DNA of 45,354 bases from Gammaproteobacteria bacterium (GCA_026706665.1 JAPOYI010000049.1:1-45354); one strand, 5' to 3'. Counted from the first letter of the stretch, positions 25,842 through 34,778 are shown. Translations and numbers: made by a program. Notes: generated from the letters alone by a model not told the origin.

Positions 25842-27581
25842 ATGGGAGGGAAAGGCGAGGTGGATCTTTCCATTGCGGGTCTCGCGAAGGCATACGCAGC
25901 GGGCACCGTGACGCGCCGTGATGTGCTCGAGCATGTCGGGGAAGCCATCAGGCGGGGCGAGGACCGACGCGCGTGGATACACGTGCTGGACCAAGCCGCG
26001 TTGGCGCCTTACCTGGAGCGGCTCGAAACGCTCGATGCGTCTGCCCATCCCTTGTGGGGCGTGCCTTTCGCGATCAAGGACAACATCGACCTCGCCGGAT
26101 GTCCGACGACCGCCGCATGTCCGGCCTACTCCTACGTGCCGGAGGCGTCGGCAACAGTCGTGGACCAGCTGCTTTCCGCGGGCGCGGTTCCCCTCGGCAA
26201 GACGAATCTCGACCAGTTCGCCACCGGCCTGGTGGGGACCCGTTCCCCCTACGGCGCGATGCGCAACGCCATCGATCCCGACTACATCGCCGGGGGCAGC
26301 AGCGGCGGCTCGGCGGTAGCGGTGAAACTCGGCATGTGCAGTTTCGCCCTCGGCACCGACACCGCCGGATCCGGGCGGGTTCCGGCGGCGTTCAACGGTC
26401 TGGTCGGTTTCAAGCCGTCGTTCGGCTGGTGGTCGGCGCGGGGCGTGGTCCCGGCCTGCCGGACGCTGGACTGCGTTTCGGTTTTCGCACGCTCGGTTGC
26501 GGACGCGCGCGCTGTTGCCGGCGTGGCTGGCGGTTTCGATCCCGATGATGCGTATTCGCGGCGAATCGACTTCGCCGGCTTCGATGTCACGCGATCCCGC
26601 GTGGGCGTGATCGATCCCGACCGCGTATCCGCCTGCGACGCGGATCACGCCTCGGCCTACCGTGCGTTCCTTGCGTCGGTGGCTGACGCCCAGGTGGAAA
26701 TCGACCCCGCCCCCCTGTTCAAGGCTGGCCGTCTCCTCTACGAAGGTCCGTGGCTCTCGGAACGGTTCGCCGTACTGGAGACGTTCATGGCGCGTCACTC
26801 CGACGACATGAATCCGGTCACCAGGGACATCATCGCGGATGGCGCGGTGCCAACGGCCGCTTCCGCGTTCCAGGCGCAATACGAACTGGCCGGACTCAAG
26901 CGCGAAGCGTCCCGCATGTTCGAAGCAGTGGACGTGTTGATTCTGCCGACGGCGCCAACCATATGCACGATCGGGGAGGTGGAACGCGACCCCGTCGGGA
27001 CGAACAGCCGGCTTGGCATCTTCGCTAATTTCGTCAACCTGCTGGACCTCTGCGCACTGGCCATCCCCGCCGGCAGTTTGCCGAACGGTTTGCCCTTCGG
27101 GGTCGCGTTGATCGCGCCGGCGGGCCGGGACCATGCGTTGCTGGACTACGGCGCGCGTTTGCTGGGCGAATCGGTTGCCACCGGAGGGCGTCCCGGAGAA
27201 ACCCATATCGCGGTGTGTGGCGCGCACCTTTCGGGACAGCCGCTGAACGGCGAGTTGGCGCGACTCGGCGGCTATCTCGTCCGCGGCGGGCGCACCCAGG
27301 ATCAGTACCGTCTCTACGCGTTGCCGGACGGCAAGCGCCCGGCACTCATTCGCGACGCGTCCGGCGGCGCCGCGATCGAGGTGGAAGTCTGGTCGCTGCC
27401 GACATCCGCGGTCGGCGCCTTCCTGGCCGGCGTCGCCCCGCCGCTCGGGCTCGGCAGGGTCGAGTTGGCCGATGGCGCGTGGGTTGCGGGCTTCATCGCC
27501 GAACCGCGCGCCGTAACCGGCGCCGCCGAGATCACTCGCTTCGGCGGCTGGCGCGCCTACCGGGCTTCCGATTCGCATTAG
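25842..27581 (+). CDS. atzF: Allophanate hydrolase
   Basis: A 579-aa amidase-signature enzyme that hydrolyses allophanate to ammonia and CO2. The Ser-cisSer-Lys triad is visible as K79 (FAIKDNID), a serine of GGSSGGS (151-157) and nucleophile S177 in GTDTAGSGRVPA. The C-terminal domain from about residue 465 (HIAVCGAHLSGQPLN) is the extra domain of AtzF/DUR1,2-type hydrolases. It follows the carboxylase after five bases and completes the guanidine pathway. The ATG gives MGGKGEVDLS. Confidence 0.95.
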   Translation: MGGKGEVDLSIAGLAKAYAAGTVTRRDVLEHVGEAIRRGEDRRAWIHVLDQAALAPYLERLETLDASAHPLWGVPFAIKDNIDLAGCPTTAACPAYSYVPEASATVVDQLLSAGAVPLGKTNLDQFATGLVGTRSPYGAMRNAIDPDYIAGGSSGGSAVAVKLGMCSFALGTDTAGSGRVPAAFNGLVGFKPSFGWWSARGVVPACRTLDCVSVFARSVADARAVAGVAGGFDPDDAYSRRIDFAGFDVTRSRVGVIDPDRVSACDADHASAYRAFLASVADAQVEIDPAPLFKAGRLLYEGPWLSERFAVLETFMARHSDDMNPVTRDIIADGAVPTAASAFQAQYELAGLKREASRMFEAVDVLILPTAPTICTIGEVERDPVGTNSRLGIFANFVNLLDLCALAIPAGSLPNGLPFGVALIAPAGRDHALLDYGARLLGESVATGGRPGETHIAVCGAHLSGQPLNGELARLGGYLVRGGRTQDQYRLYALPDGKRPALIRDASGGAAIEVEVWSLPTSAVGAFLAGVAPPLGLGRVELADGAWVAGFIAEPRAVTGAAEITRFGGWRAYRASDSH

Positions 27582-27682
27582 GAACCCTGTCTTGTCGTAG
27601 GTGCATGCCGACGGATGGCGTACGCTTTCGAAAAGCGGGATGATGGACCGCTCGGGCGCGGCGCGGATGGAGAAGTGAAGTA

Positions 27683-28654
27683 ATGTCGGAAGGCGATTGG
27701 GCGTTCCCGGACGCGTTGCAGCCCGGTGCCGATGACGTGAGCTTCGATCTCGACGACGCATTGAACGCCGTGGTCATGTTGCGAGCCGAGGTTCCGGACG
27801 ATGCGTTCACCGCGTCCGCTCTCGGCACTGAGCGCATCGGCAACGGCGTTGTCATCGACGACGACGGGTTGGTCGTCACCATCGGTTACCTGATCGCCGA
27901 AGCGAGCAGTATCTGGCTGACCACCAACTCGGGCAGGACCGTGTCGGCCTACGCCCTGGCGTACGACCACATCACCGGATTCGGGCTCGTTCGCGCGGTG
28001 GAACCCCTGGATGCCACGATGCTCAAGCGCGGCACTGCCGACGCGTGCCACCAAGGTGATCAGGTGTTCGTCATCAGCCAGGGCGGGGCGGCACATGCGC
28101 TGAAGGCCAAACTGATCGACAAGCGGGAGTTCGCGGGATACTGGGAATACCTGCTCGACGAGGCCCTTTTCACGGCGCCCGCGCACCCGCAATGGGGCGG
28201 CGCGGCGCTGGTGGGCCAGGACGGCAGGCTGGCGGGAGTCGGTTCCCTGCTGGTGCAGGAGGTCATTGGCGGAGAACAGGTGCAGGGAAACATGCTGGTG
28301 CCGATCGACCTCCTGAACGACACCCTGGAACACCTGTTGGCCACGGGGCGCTCCCCCGCGCAACCAAGACCGTGGATTGGAATGTCCACAGTGGAGTCGG
28401 ACCGCCGTCTCGTGGTCAGCGGCGCCTCCCGCCATGGCCCGGCAGCGAAAGCCGGCATGCAGCCGGGCGACGTGGTCCTTGAGGTCGATGGCAGTCGCGT
28501 CTCGACCCTCGCCCAAATGCTGTCCGCGATCTGGAATCTCGGCCGCCCCGGGGTGACCGTGCCCCTGACCATCGCGCGGTCGGGCCAAGTCATGCAGTGC
28601 AAGATCCAGTCGGCGGATCGCAAGGACTTCCTGAAGAAACCCGTCCTGCACTGA
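27683..28654 (+). CDS. Trypsin-like/PDZ protein lacking protease catalytic residues
   Basis: A 323-aa protein with an HtrA (S1C)-like domain (about 40-200) and a C-terminal PDZ domain (about 228-312, with GPAAKAGMQPGDVVLEVDG). At the catalytic histidine position it reads VTIGYLI (Y69 where TNxHVV is expected). D95 of YDHITGFGLV is kept. At the serine position PQWGGAAL replaces GNSGGP (W171 for Ser). It should therefore be inactive as a protease and may bind peptides or act as a scaffold. No signal peptide is seen, so it is cytosolic. A GGAGAAGTG precedes the ATG. It lies 101 bases after atzF on the same strand. Confidence 0.85.
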   Translation: MSEGDWAFPDALQPGADDVSFDLDDALNAVVMLRAEVPDDAFTASALGTERIGNGVVIDDDGLVVTIGYLIAEASSIWLTTNSGRTVSAYALAYDHITGFGLVRAVEPLDATMLKRGTADACHQGDQVFVISQGGAAHALKAKLIDKREFAGYWEYLLDEALFTAPAHPQWGGAALVGQDGRLAGVGSLLVQEVIGGEQVQGNMLVPIDLLNDTLEHLLATGRSPAQPRPWIGMSTVESDRRLVVSGASRHGPAAKAGMQPGDVVLEVDGSRVSTLAQMLSAIWNLGRPGVTVPLTIARSGQVMQCKIQSADRKDFLKKPVLH

Positions 28655-28679
28655 GTTCGAGGGGCTGGTTCGACCATCG

Positions 28680-29189
28680 ATGTGCTCTGCCAGGATCGAA
28701 CGCCGACAAGCGGTCCGTGCATTGATTCTGTGCGAATCCGACGAGAGCGTCCTGCTGTTGCGCATGCGGCGTCCCGACGATCCGGGTCACTTCTGGCTCC
28801 TGCCCGGCGGGGGCGTCAAACCCGACGAGGGGCGTCTCGACGCGCTGCGGCGTGAAGTTCGGGAGGAGACCGGGCTGTCGCTGCCGGGCGTGCCGTGTTT
28901 GCTATGGCGGCGCGTGCACAGGTTTCGCCGGGGACATGACGAAAACAGCCGGGTTACCGAGCAGCACGAGGACATCTACCTCGTGCGCACGCCGGCCTTC
29001 GAACCAACGGCCCGCAACAACCCGGATCCGAGCGAAGTCGGGATCTTCCACGAATTCCGTTGGTGGACGGTGGAGGCGTTGCGGAAGGCGACCGCCACCG
29101 ATCAGTTCGCCCCCAGGGCGTTGCCGCGCCTGGTGGACGGACTCGTCGCCAACGGACCGCCTTCGCGCCCGATGTCGCTCAGCGATTAG
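28680..29189 (+). CDS. Nudix hydrolase
   Basis: A 169-aa Nudix protein. The box G-x5-E-x7-REVREETGL is complete (GGVKPDEGRLDALRREVREETGL region, about 44-66) and preceded by the FWLLPGGG strand. It hydrolyses a nucleoside diphosphate linked to another moiety, but which one cannot be predicted. It begins 25 bases after the protease-like gene, perhaps in one transcript. It is convergent with the D-aminoacylase-like gene, with 30 bases between them. Confidence 0.9.
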   Translation: MCSARIERRQAVRALILCESDESVLLLRMRRPDDPGHFWLLPGGGVKPDEGRLDALRREVREETGLSLPGVPCLLWRRVHRFRRGHDENSRVTEQHEDIYLVRTPAFEPTARNNPDPSEVGIFHEFRWWTVEALRKATATDQFAPRALPRLVDGLVANGPPSRPMSLSD

Positions 29190-29219
29190 GCCGAAACTGA
29201 GCCGAGGCGCGGGGTGTCG

Positions 29220-30878
29220 CTAGCGTTCGTAGCTGCGCAGCACCCGTCCGGGGCGCGCGTCCGCAAGTTCATCGTCCCGGAGAACCACCTCGCCGTTGCA
29301 GACCGTCGCGGCGTACCCCGCCGCCCGCTGGATGAAGCGCGGCGCGCCGAACGGAAAGTCGTGGACGATCTCCGGCATCCGTTCCTCCAGGCGGTCCAGG
29401 TCGAACACGTTGATGTCGGCGCGTTTGCCGATTTCCAGGGTGCCCCGGTCCGTGAGGCCGAGTACGTCGGCCGGTACCGCGCTGATCCGGCGGACGGCCT
29501 CCTGCAGGCTGTATACCCCGGCGTCGCGGTGCCAGTGGGAAAGGATGAAGGTCGCCCACCCGGAGTCGATCATCTGGCTCACGTGCGCGCCGGCGTCCCC
29601 CAGCCCCGGCATCGCCCAGTCCATCGTGATCAGCTTCTGCAGGGCTTGGAGGTCGGTGTTGAAAGCCCGGAGATGGAACAGCGCCTTGCCGTCGGTCCGG
29701 TCGCTGATGCGCAACCACGTCTCCACCGGGTGCTCCCCCGCGGCCTGCGCCACGTGGTACAGGCTTTCGTCCAGTTGCTGGGTGTAGCGCGGTCTCCGCG
29801 CGTCGCCCATCCAGAACCAGCGTTTCATCGCCTCCATCACCGGTTCGCCCTGGGCCTTGACCTCATCGATCAATTGGCGCCGGGCTTCGGGATTCCGAAT
29901 AGTCGTGAGGCGTGCATCGAACCCCTGTTTGCGCAGCGCGTTCCACGCGGGGGTGCGGAAGAAGTTGCTGGTTGCCAATCCACCGACGCCGCCGCCGCTT
30001 CTCGGTACGGTGATGGAAGTCACCTTGAGGCCCTCGGCGCGCATGGCCTTCACCTTTTCGTCCAGGCGTTCCGCGCCGCTCTCGAGCGCGCAACTGAATA
30101 GCGCGCCGCGAGTGACGCGCGCCTCGTCGGCGATGAGCGCTGTTTCCTCTTCGAAATCCCGGAAGCTTGAGACGGTCTGCATGAGACCGCCATGCCTGCC
30201 GACTTCCCTCGCCACCGCCCGCAGCTCGTCGCGATGCGCGAATGTGCCGGGAATCGAACGGCCGTCGGGCAGGCGGTGCTGCGGCAGGCGGTTGGTTGAG
30301 AAACCGACCGCGCCTTCCTTGACCGACTGTCCGGCCAACGCGGCTATCTGCCGGATCTCGTCGTCTGTCGCCGGCTCTTCGACGGCGCGCTCCCCCATCA
30401 CGTAAAACCGCGTCGCGCAGTGGCCGACCAGTCCGCAGATGTTGATCGACGGTCCCAGTGACTCGAGGGCGTCGAGGTAGCCGCCGTAGGACTCCCAGTT
30501 CCAGGGCAGGCCGTGGAGGATGGCGTTCTTGGGGATGTCCTCGACCGTCTCCATCATGCCGGCCAGGAACTCCCTGTCAGCGGGTTTGCAGGGCGCGAAC
30601 GACACGCCGCAGTTCCCGAGCAGGGCTGTCGTGACGCCGTGCCACGAGACGGATGTGACTTGCGGGTCCCAGCCGATCTGGGCGTCCAGGTGCGTATGCA
30701 GATCGACGAAGCCGGGGGAGACGATCAATCCGCCGGCCTGGATTTCCTCCCTGCCCCTGCCGCCGACCTTGCCGATCTCGACGATTTGATCGCCGTCCAC
30801 GGCGATGTCCGCGTCAAAGGGCGCGTTGCCCGTGCCGTCGACTACAGTGCCGCCCCGAATGACAAGGTCGTGACTCAT
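29220..30878 (-). CDS. N-acyl-D-amino-acid deacylase family amidohydrolase
   Basis: A 552-aa amidohydrolase of the D-aminoacylase group. SPGFVDLHTHLDAQIGWDP carries the metal HxH near residues 58-60. GNCGVSFAPC and the catalytic aspartate segment GLGDAGAHVSQM are typical, and the protein ends in a small beta domain (FGAPRFIQRAAGYAATVCNG). Such enzymes remove acyl groups from N-acyl-D-amino acids, although many members have other substrates. The ATG at 30878 (MSHDLVIRGG) is chosen. The longer frame upstream covers the region in front of the RecQ gene and is not coding. Confidence 0.88.
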   Translation of the reverse strand: MSHDLVIRGGTVVDGTGNAPFDADIAVDGDQIVEIGKVGGRGREEIQAGGLIVSPGFVDLHTHLDAQIGWDPQVTSVSWHGVTTALLGNCGVSFAPCKPADREFLAGMMETVEDIPKNAILHGLPWNWESYGGYLDALESLGPSINICGLVGHCATRFYVMGERAVEEPATDDEIRQIAALAGQSVKEGAVGFSTNRLPQHRLPDGRSIPGTFAHRDELRAVAREVGRHGGLMQTVSSFRDFEEETALIADEARVTRGALFSCALESGAERLDEKVKAMRAEGLKVTSITVPRSGGGVGGLATSNFFRTPAWNALRKQGFDARLTTIRNPEARRQLIDEVKAQGEPVMEAMKRWFWMGDARRPRYTQQLDESLYHVAQAAGEHPVETWLRISDRTDGKALFHLRAFNTDLQALQKLITMDWAMPGLGDAGAHVSQMIDSGWATFILSHWHRDAGVYSLQEAVRRISAVPADVLGLTDRGTLEIGKRADINVFDLDRLEERMPEIVHDFPFGAPRFIQRAAGYAATVCNGEVVLRDDELADARPGRVLRSYER

Positions 30879-31031
30879 GGTTATCCCGAGGTTGGTGGTT
30901 GCACGTCTGGCGGGATGATAGACAATGGCCTGTGGGCACCGCCATCGACGGCGATTCCAATTCACCCAAAGTCGACCTCGGCGCAGGGATAGCGACTGCA
31001 ACCACGCAATTCGAAGGAGTTGCTTTACGGG

Positions 31032-33131
31032 ATGACCATTCGATCCGAAGCGCTCGCATTGCTGCGGCAGTTGCTTGCCAACAAGGACGCCGAGTTCCGG
31101 CACGGACAGTGGGAGGCGATTGACGCGTTGGTCAGCCGCCGCGAGCAGGTGCTCCTGGTGCAGCGAACCGGCTGGGGGAAGAGCGCGGTCTACTTCATCG
31201 CAACTCGGATGCTCCGCGAAAGAGGCTTCGGAGCGACGTTGATCGTGTCGCCCTTGCTGGCCTTGATGCGCAATCAGGTCTCGGCGGCCGAACGGATGGG
31301 AGTGCGGGCGCTAACTATCAATTCCACCAATCGGTCAGAGTGGCCGGCCTTGCGGCGGGCGGCGTTGTCCGACGAGGCAGACGCCCTGCTGGTCTCACCC
31401 GAACGCCTCGCGAACGAGAGTTTCATGGACGAAGTGCTGCTGCCGATTTCGGAGCGAATAGGATTACTGGTTGTGGACGAGGCCCATTGCATATCGGACT
31501 GGGGCCACGATTTCCGGCCCGACTATCGGCGGCTTGCCAACGTGCTCCGGCGAATGCCTGCAAACATGCCGGTAGTGGGCACGACCGCGACCGCCAATGA
31601 TCGCGTCATCGACGACGTGACGAGCCAGCTTGGCCGGATCGAGGTTCAGCGGGGACCCTTGATGCGAGAGACTCTGCAGCTGCAGACGCTCCGTCTGCCG
31701 ACGCAAGCGGAACGTCTCGCCTGGCTCGCGGAACACATCGATGAACTCCCGGGCACCGGCATCATCTACACGCTGACGGCGCGCGACGCGGAGCAGGTGT
31801 CCGCCTGGCTCAACGCGAGAGACGTTTTCGTCCGCCCTTACCATGCGAGTGTCGAGCACGAATGCTGGCCGGACTCGAACACATACCGTCGCCGCCTCGA
31901 ACAGGCGCTTGATCGCAACGAAGTCAAGGCGCTGGTCGCGACCACGGCGCTTGGCATGGGTTACGACAAACCAGACCTTGGGTTCGTGGTGCACTACCAG
32001 GCGCCGGGCTCGATCATCGCGTACTACCAGCAGGTCGGGCGGGCGGGACGCGGAATCGCGCGCTCGGTCGGGGTGATGCTCTCCGGCTTCGAAGATGGCG
32101 AGATTCACGATTACTTCCGGCGCACGGCGTTTCCCGACGAACGGTGGGTCAGGTCCGTTCTCGGGGCGCTCGAAGAGAAGGAGGACATGAGTACTCGGGA
32201 CTTGGAGCAGGCACTGAATCTGCGCCGGAGTCAGATCGAAAAAGTCCTCAAGGTCTTGTCCGTGGAGAATCCCGCGCCGATCAACAAGGAAGGAAGCCGC
32301 TGGCGGAGAACTCCCGTTTCCTATCGCGTGGACGCCGAGCGCGTTGCCCGGTTGACCGCGCAGAGAGAACTGGAATGGCGGGAAGTCGAGTCCTACATCG
32401 ATGAGCAGGGATGTCTGATGGAGTTCCTTGCCCAGGCGCTCGACGATCCCGATCCAAAGCCCTGCGGAAAGTGCGCGCGTTGCCTGGGCGGTCCTGTCGT
32501 CGATACGTCGGTTCCCCGCGAAACGGTGGCCGCCGCCGCCCGTTTTCTCCGCCGGGCGGAGCTTCCGCTGAAGTGCAGGAAGCAGGTTGCCAAGGGGTCG
32601 TTTCCAGCATATGGCTGGTCGGGAAATCTCCCTCCCGAGCTTCGTGCGGAACAGGGACGAATACTGTCCCGATGGGGCGATGCGGGGTGGGGCGAAGTCG
32701 TGGCGCGGGACAAGCTCGGCGGTCGCTTTCGGGACGAGCTCGTCGAAGCAGCGGGCGACATGATCAAGGAGAGATGGCATCCCCATCCATGGCCTGACTG
32801 GGTCACCTGCGTCCCATCGAATCGACATCCAACTCTGGTTCCCGATTTCGCGGCACGGCTTGCCAGCGCCCTGTCGCTGCCCTATGCGACCGCGGTGGCG
32901 AAGGTCGAGGACAACGCCCCGCAGAAGGAGCAGCAGAACCGATTCCATCAGTGCAATAATCTCGACGGTGTATTCGCCATTGAAGGTCAGGTCCGAAAAG
33001 GTGCGGTCCTGTTGGTGGACGATGTGGTGGACTCCCGCTGGACGCTGACGGTCATCGCCGCGCTCCTTCGGCAAGCCGGGTGTGCCGCGGTGTGGCCGTT
33101 CGCGCTGGCTACCGCGGCCCCGGGAGACTAA
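31032..33131 (+). CDS. RecQ-type helicase fused to a phosphoribosyltransferase-like domain
   Basis: A 699-aa protein. The helicase core (1 to about 370) has Walker A TGWGKS (46-51), DEAHCISDWGHDFRPDY (149-165) and motif VI QQVGRAGRG (333-341). A RecQ-like zinc site follows with C461, C478, C481 and C484. From about 590 the protein leaves the RecQ plan: WVTCVPSNRHP and VLLVDDVVDSRWTLT (659-673) form a ComF-like phosphoribosyltransferase domain with a PRPP-binding-type loop. There is no HRDC domain. AAGGAG lies 12 bases before the chosen ATG; an in-frame TTG directly abuts that site and is too close. The DprA-like gene follows after one base. The pair suggests single-strand DNA handling in a conflict or recombination system. 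Confidence 0.88.
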   Translation: MTIRSEALALLRQLLANKDAEFRHGQWEAIDALVSRREQVLLVQRTGWGKSAVYFIATRMLRERGFGATLIVSPLLALMRNQVSAAERMGVRALTINSTNRSEWPALRRAALSDEADALLVSPERLANESFMDEVLLPISERIGLLVVDEAHCISDWGHDFRPDYRRLANVLRRMPANMPVVGTTATANDRVIDDVTSQLGRIEVQRGPLMRETLQLQTLRLPTQAERLAWLAEHIDELPGTGIIYTLTARDAEQVSAWLNARDVFVRPYHASVEHECWPDSNTYRRRLEQALDRNEVKALVATTALGMGYDKPDLGFVVHYQAPGSIIAYYQQVGRAGRGIARSVGVMLSGFEDGEIHDYFRRTAFPDERWVRSVLGALEEKEDMSTRDLEQALNLRRSQIEKVLKVLSVENPAPINKEGSRWRRTPVSYRVDAERVARLTAQRELEWREVESYIDEQGCLMEFLAQALDDPDPKPCGKCARCLGGPVVDTSVPRETVAAAARFLRRAELPLKCRKQVAKGSFPAYGWSGNLPPELRAEQGRILSRWGDAGWGEVVARDKLGGRFRDELVEAAGDMIKERWHPHPWPDWVTCVPSNRHPTLVPDFAARLASALSLPYATAVAKVEDNAPQKEQQNRFHQCNNLDGVFAIEGQVRKGAVLLVDDVVDSRWTLTVIAALLRQAGCAAVWPFALATAAPGD

Positions 33132-33132
33132 A

Positions 33133-34062
33133 GTGGGTATGACTCCCCGGGCTCAGGCGGTCATGTTGCTTACAGTCTCGCTCGGCAAGTCCGACGCTGA
33201 TCCTTTGACGCCGGTGGAGTGGGGCGAGTTCGCGCATTGGCTCAGGGAAAGCGGTCGTTCGCCCGAGGACCTGCTGCGCGGTGATCTATCGGACCTGCCC
33301 CGGGACTGCGGCCATCCCAGGGTTACCGCGGAGCGTCTCCAGGCCTTGCTCAACCGGGGAGCGGCGCTCGCACTCCGGCTGGACAGGTGGCAGGGGGCGG
33401 GGCTCTGGGTGCTGACGCGGTCGGACTCCGGTTATCCGCGGCGCCTGAAGCAGCGTCTTCGGCGGCGGGCGCCTGCGGTCCTGTTCGGCTGCGGCGACGA
33501 GAAACTGTTCAATGGGAACGGCATCGCCGTAGTGGGATCCAGGAATGCGACCCCTGACGACATTCGATTTGCCGAAGACATTGGCCGCGGGGCCGCCGCA
33601 AGGGGAAGGTTGGTCGTCTCCGGCGGGGCCCGGGGAGTGGACCAGGCGGCGATGCTGGGCGCGCTCCACGCCGGGGGGACTGCCGTCGGCGTCTTGTCGG
33701 ACAACCTGCTTCGGTCGGCAACTTCGGCAAGGTACCGCGCCTCCCTCATGTCCGGAGACCTGGCGCTGATCTCGCCGTTCAACCCGGAAGCGCGTTTCCG
33801 CGTGGGCAACGCCATGGCGCGCAACAAGTACATCTATTGCCTGGCGGAGGAAGCCGTCATCGTCAGCAGTACACCCGATCGAGGCGGGACATGGACGGGG
33901 GCCGTCGAGAACCTGAAGAGGGAATGGGTGCCTCTAATGGTCAAGCGAACCGAAGCCCGGGATTCCGGCAATCCGCGTCTTGTCGAACTCGGCGGTCGGT
34001 GGCTGGAGCACATCGACGATCTTGCCGACTCCGCACCTGCGGATGAGAACAGACGGATGTGA
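33133..34062 (+). CDS. DprA/Smf-like DNA-processing protein
   Basis: A 309-aa protein with the Rossmann-like DprA core: GIAVVGSRNATPDD, GRLVVSGGARGVDQAAMLGAL and the later SPFNPEARFRVGNAMARNKYI (segments begin at about residues 134, 157 and 215). DprA proteins load RecA on incoming single-stranded DNA in transformation, but many sit in defence-type loci. The C-terminal winged helix of competence DprA is not evident. The GTG at 33133 has GGGAG six bases upstream; an ATG at 33139 is the alternative. The start lies one base after the helicase-PRTase stop, so the two are almost certainly co-translated. Confidence 0.85.
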   Translation: MGMTPRAQAVMLLTVSLGKSDADPLTPVEWGEFAHWLRESGRSPEDLLRGDLSDLPRDCGHPRVTAERLQALLNRGAALALRLDRWQGAGLWVLTRSDSGYPRRLKQRLRRRAPAVLFGCGDEKLFNGNGIAVVGSRNATPDDIRFAEDIGRGAAARGRLVVSGGARGVDQAAMLGALHAGGTAVGVLSDNLLRSATSARYRASLMSGDLALISPFNPEARFRVGNAMARNKYIYCLAEEAVIVSSTPDRGGTWTGAVENLKREWVPLMVKRTEARDSGNPRLVELGGRWLEHIDDLADSAPADENRRM

Positions 34063-34111
34063 CCGGGCAGCCGCCGCGCCCGATCCTGGGCTGCTCGGGA
34101 GGGACATGGTA

Positions 34112-34133
34112 GTATGGACGCATATATTCATAC
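34112..34133. promoter_or_regulatory. Inverted repeat before vapB, candidate autoregulatory operator
   Basis: GTATG (34112-34116) and CATAC (34129-34133) flank an AT-rich centre containing TATATT, a possible -10 element (34123-34128), within 40 bases of the antitoxin start. Ribbon-helix-helix antitoxins commonly repress their own promoters through such repeats. The assignment is by position and symmetry only; no good -35 box is seen. Confidence 0.4.
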
Positions 34134-34147
34134 CTGATGAAGTTCGC

Positions 34148-34387
34148 ATGAGAACCACGATTTCGCTCCCGGACGGCCTGGGTCAGCTAGCGCGGAGCGA
34201 AGCTCGACGGCGGGGCGTGAGCGTCTCCGCGATCATTCGCGAGGCCATGGAAGCGCACCTGCGCAAACCGGCTACGCACCGGTTGCCGTGGCAGGGTATG
34301 GTGAGCGACCCCCATACCAACGCGCGCATGCTCGATGAGGTGCTCGCTTCGGGATGGGGGGAAGTTGCAGCTCGCGGTCGTCGATAG
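34148..34387 (+). CDS. VapB-type ribbon-helix-helix antitoxin
   Basis: A 79-aa protein. The N-terminal MRTTISLPDGLGQLARSEA strand-helix and the RGVSVSAIIREAMEAHL helix form a typical ribbon-helix-helix DNA-binding domain. The tail, including DPHTNARMLDEVLASGWGE, would wrap the toxin. The ATG at 34148 starts exactly at the ribbon strand, whereas the frame open upstream enters the DprA-like gene. It overlaps the toxin gene by 23 bases. Confidence 0.85.
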   Translation: MRTTISLPDGLGQLARSEARRRGVSVSAIIREAMEAHLRKPATHRLPWQGMVSDPHTNARMLDEVLASGWGEVAARGRR

Positions 34388-34778
34388 CGGGCCGCTGCTC
34401 GCATCCGCCAATGCTGCCGATCCGGACCACGCGGCTTGCGTGGATGTGCTTGTCCGGCCGGACCTGGAACTGGTCATTCCGGCGTTGTGCGTGGCGGAGG
34501 TTTGCTACTTCCTCGGACAGCGCCACGGCGCCGACGCGGAGGCCCGTTTCATTGCCGGCCTCGAAGGGTACCGCGTGATTGCTCCGGTCGCGGAAGACTG
34601 GCCCCTGATCGCGTCGGCGGTGCGACGGTACGCGGATCTGCCTCTCGGCGGCATAGACGCGTCCGTCGCCGTGCTCGCCGATCGCATGGGAACCGATCGC
34701 ATCGTGACCTTGGACCGCCGGCACTTCACCGTTCTGAGGACGGACGAGGGCCGATCATTCGATCTGCTGCCCGCGTGA
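34365..34778 (+). CDS. VapC-type PIN-domain toxin
   Basis: A 137-aa PIN-domain endoribonuclease. The four acidic residues of the active site are recognisable: D7 (VVDSGPLL), E45 (CVAEVCYF), D98 (GGIDASVAVLA) and D117 (VTLDRRHF). It starts at a TTG preceded by GGGGGGA. Upstream in-frame codons from an ATG at 34335 belong to the antitoxin region and give non-family sequence. Toxin activity, if real, would be RNA cleavage held in check by the overlapping VapB. Confidence 0.85.
   Translation: MQLAVVDSGPLLASANAADPDHAACVDVLVRPDLELVIPALCVAEVCYFLGQRHGADAEARFIAGLEGYRVIAPVAEDWPLIASAVRRYADLPLGGIDASVAVLADRMGTDRIVTLDRRHFTVLRTDEGRSFDLLPA

Noticed and set aside
23395-27761. Two very long minus-strand frames (832 and 768 codons)
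   Set aside because: They are antisense to the carboxylase and allophanate hydrolase, whose motifs and operon spacing are unambiguous; the minus-strand translations show no family signal.
31020-31034. TTG start for the RecQ-type helicase, four codons upstream
   Set aside because: It directly abuts the AAGGAG ribosome site, leaving no spacing; the ATG at 31032 is more plausible.
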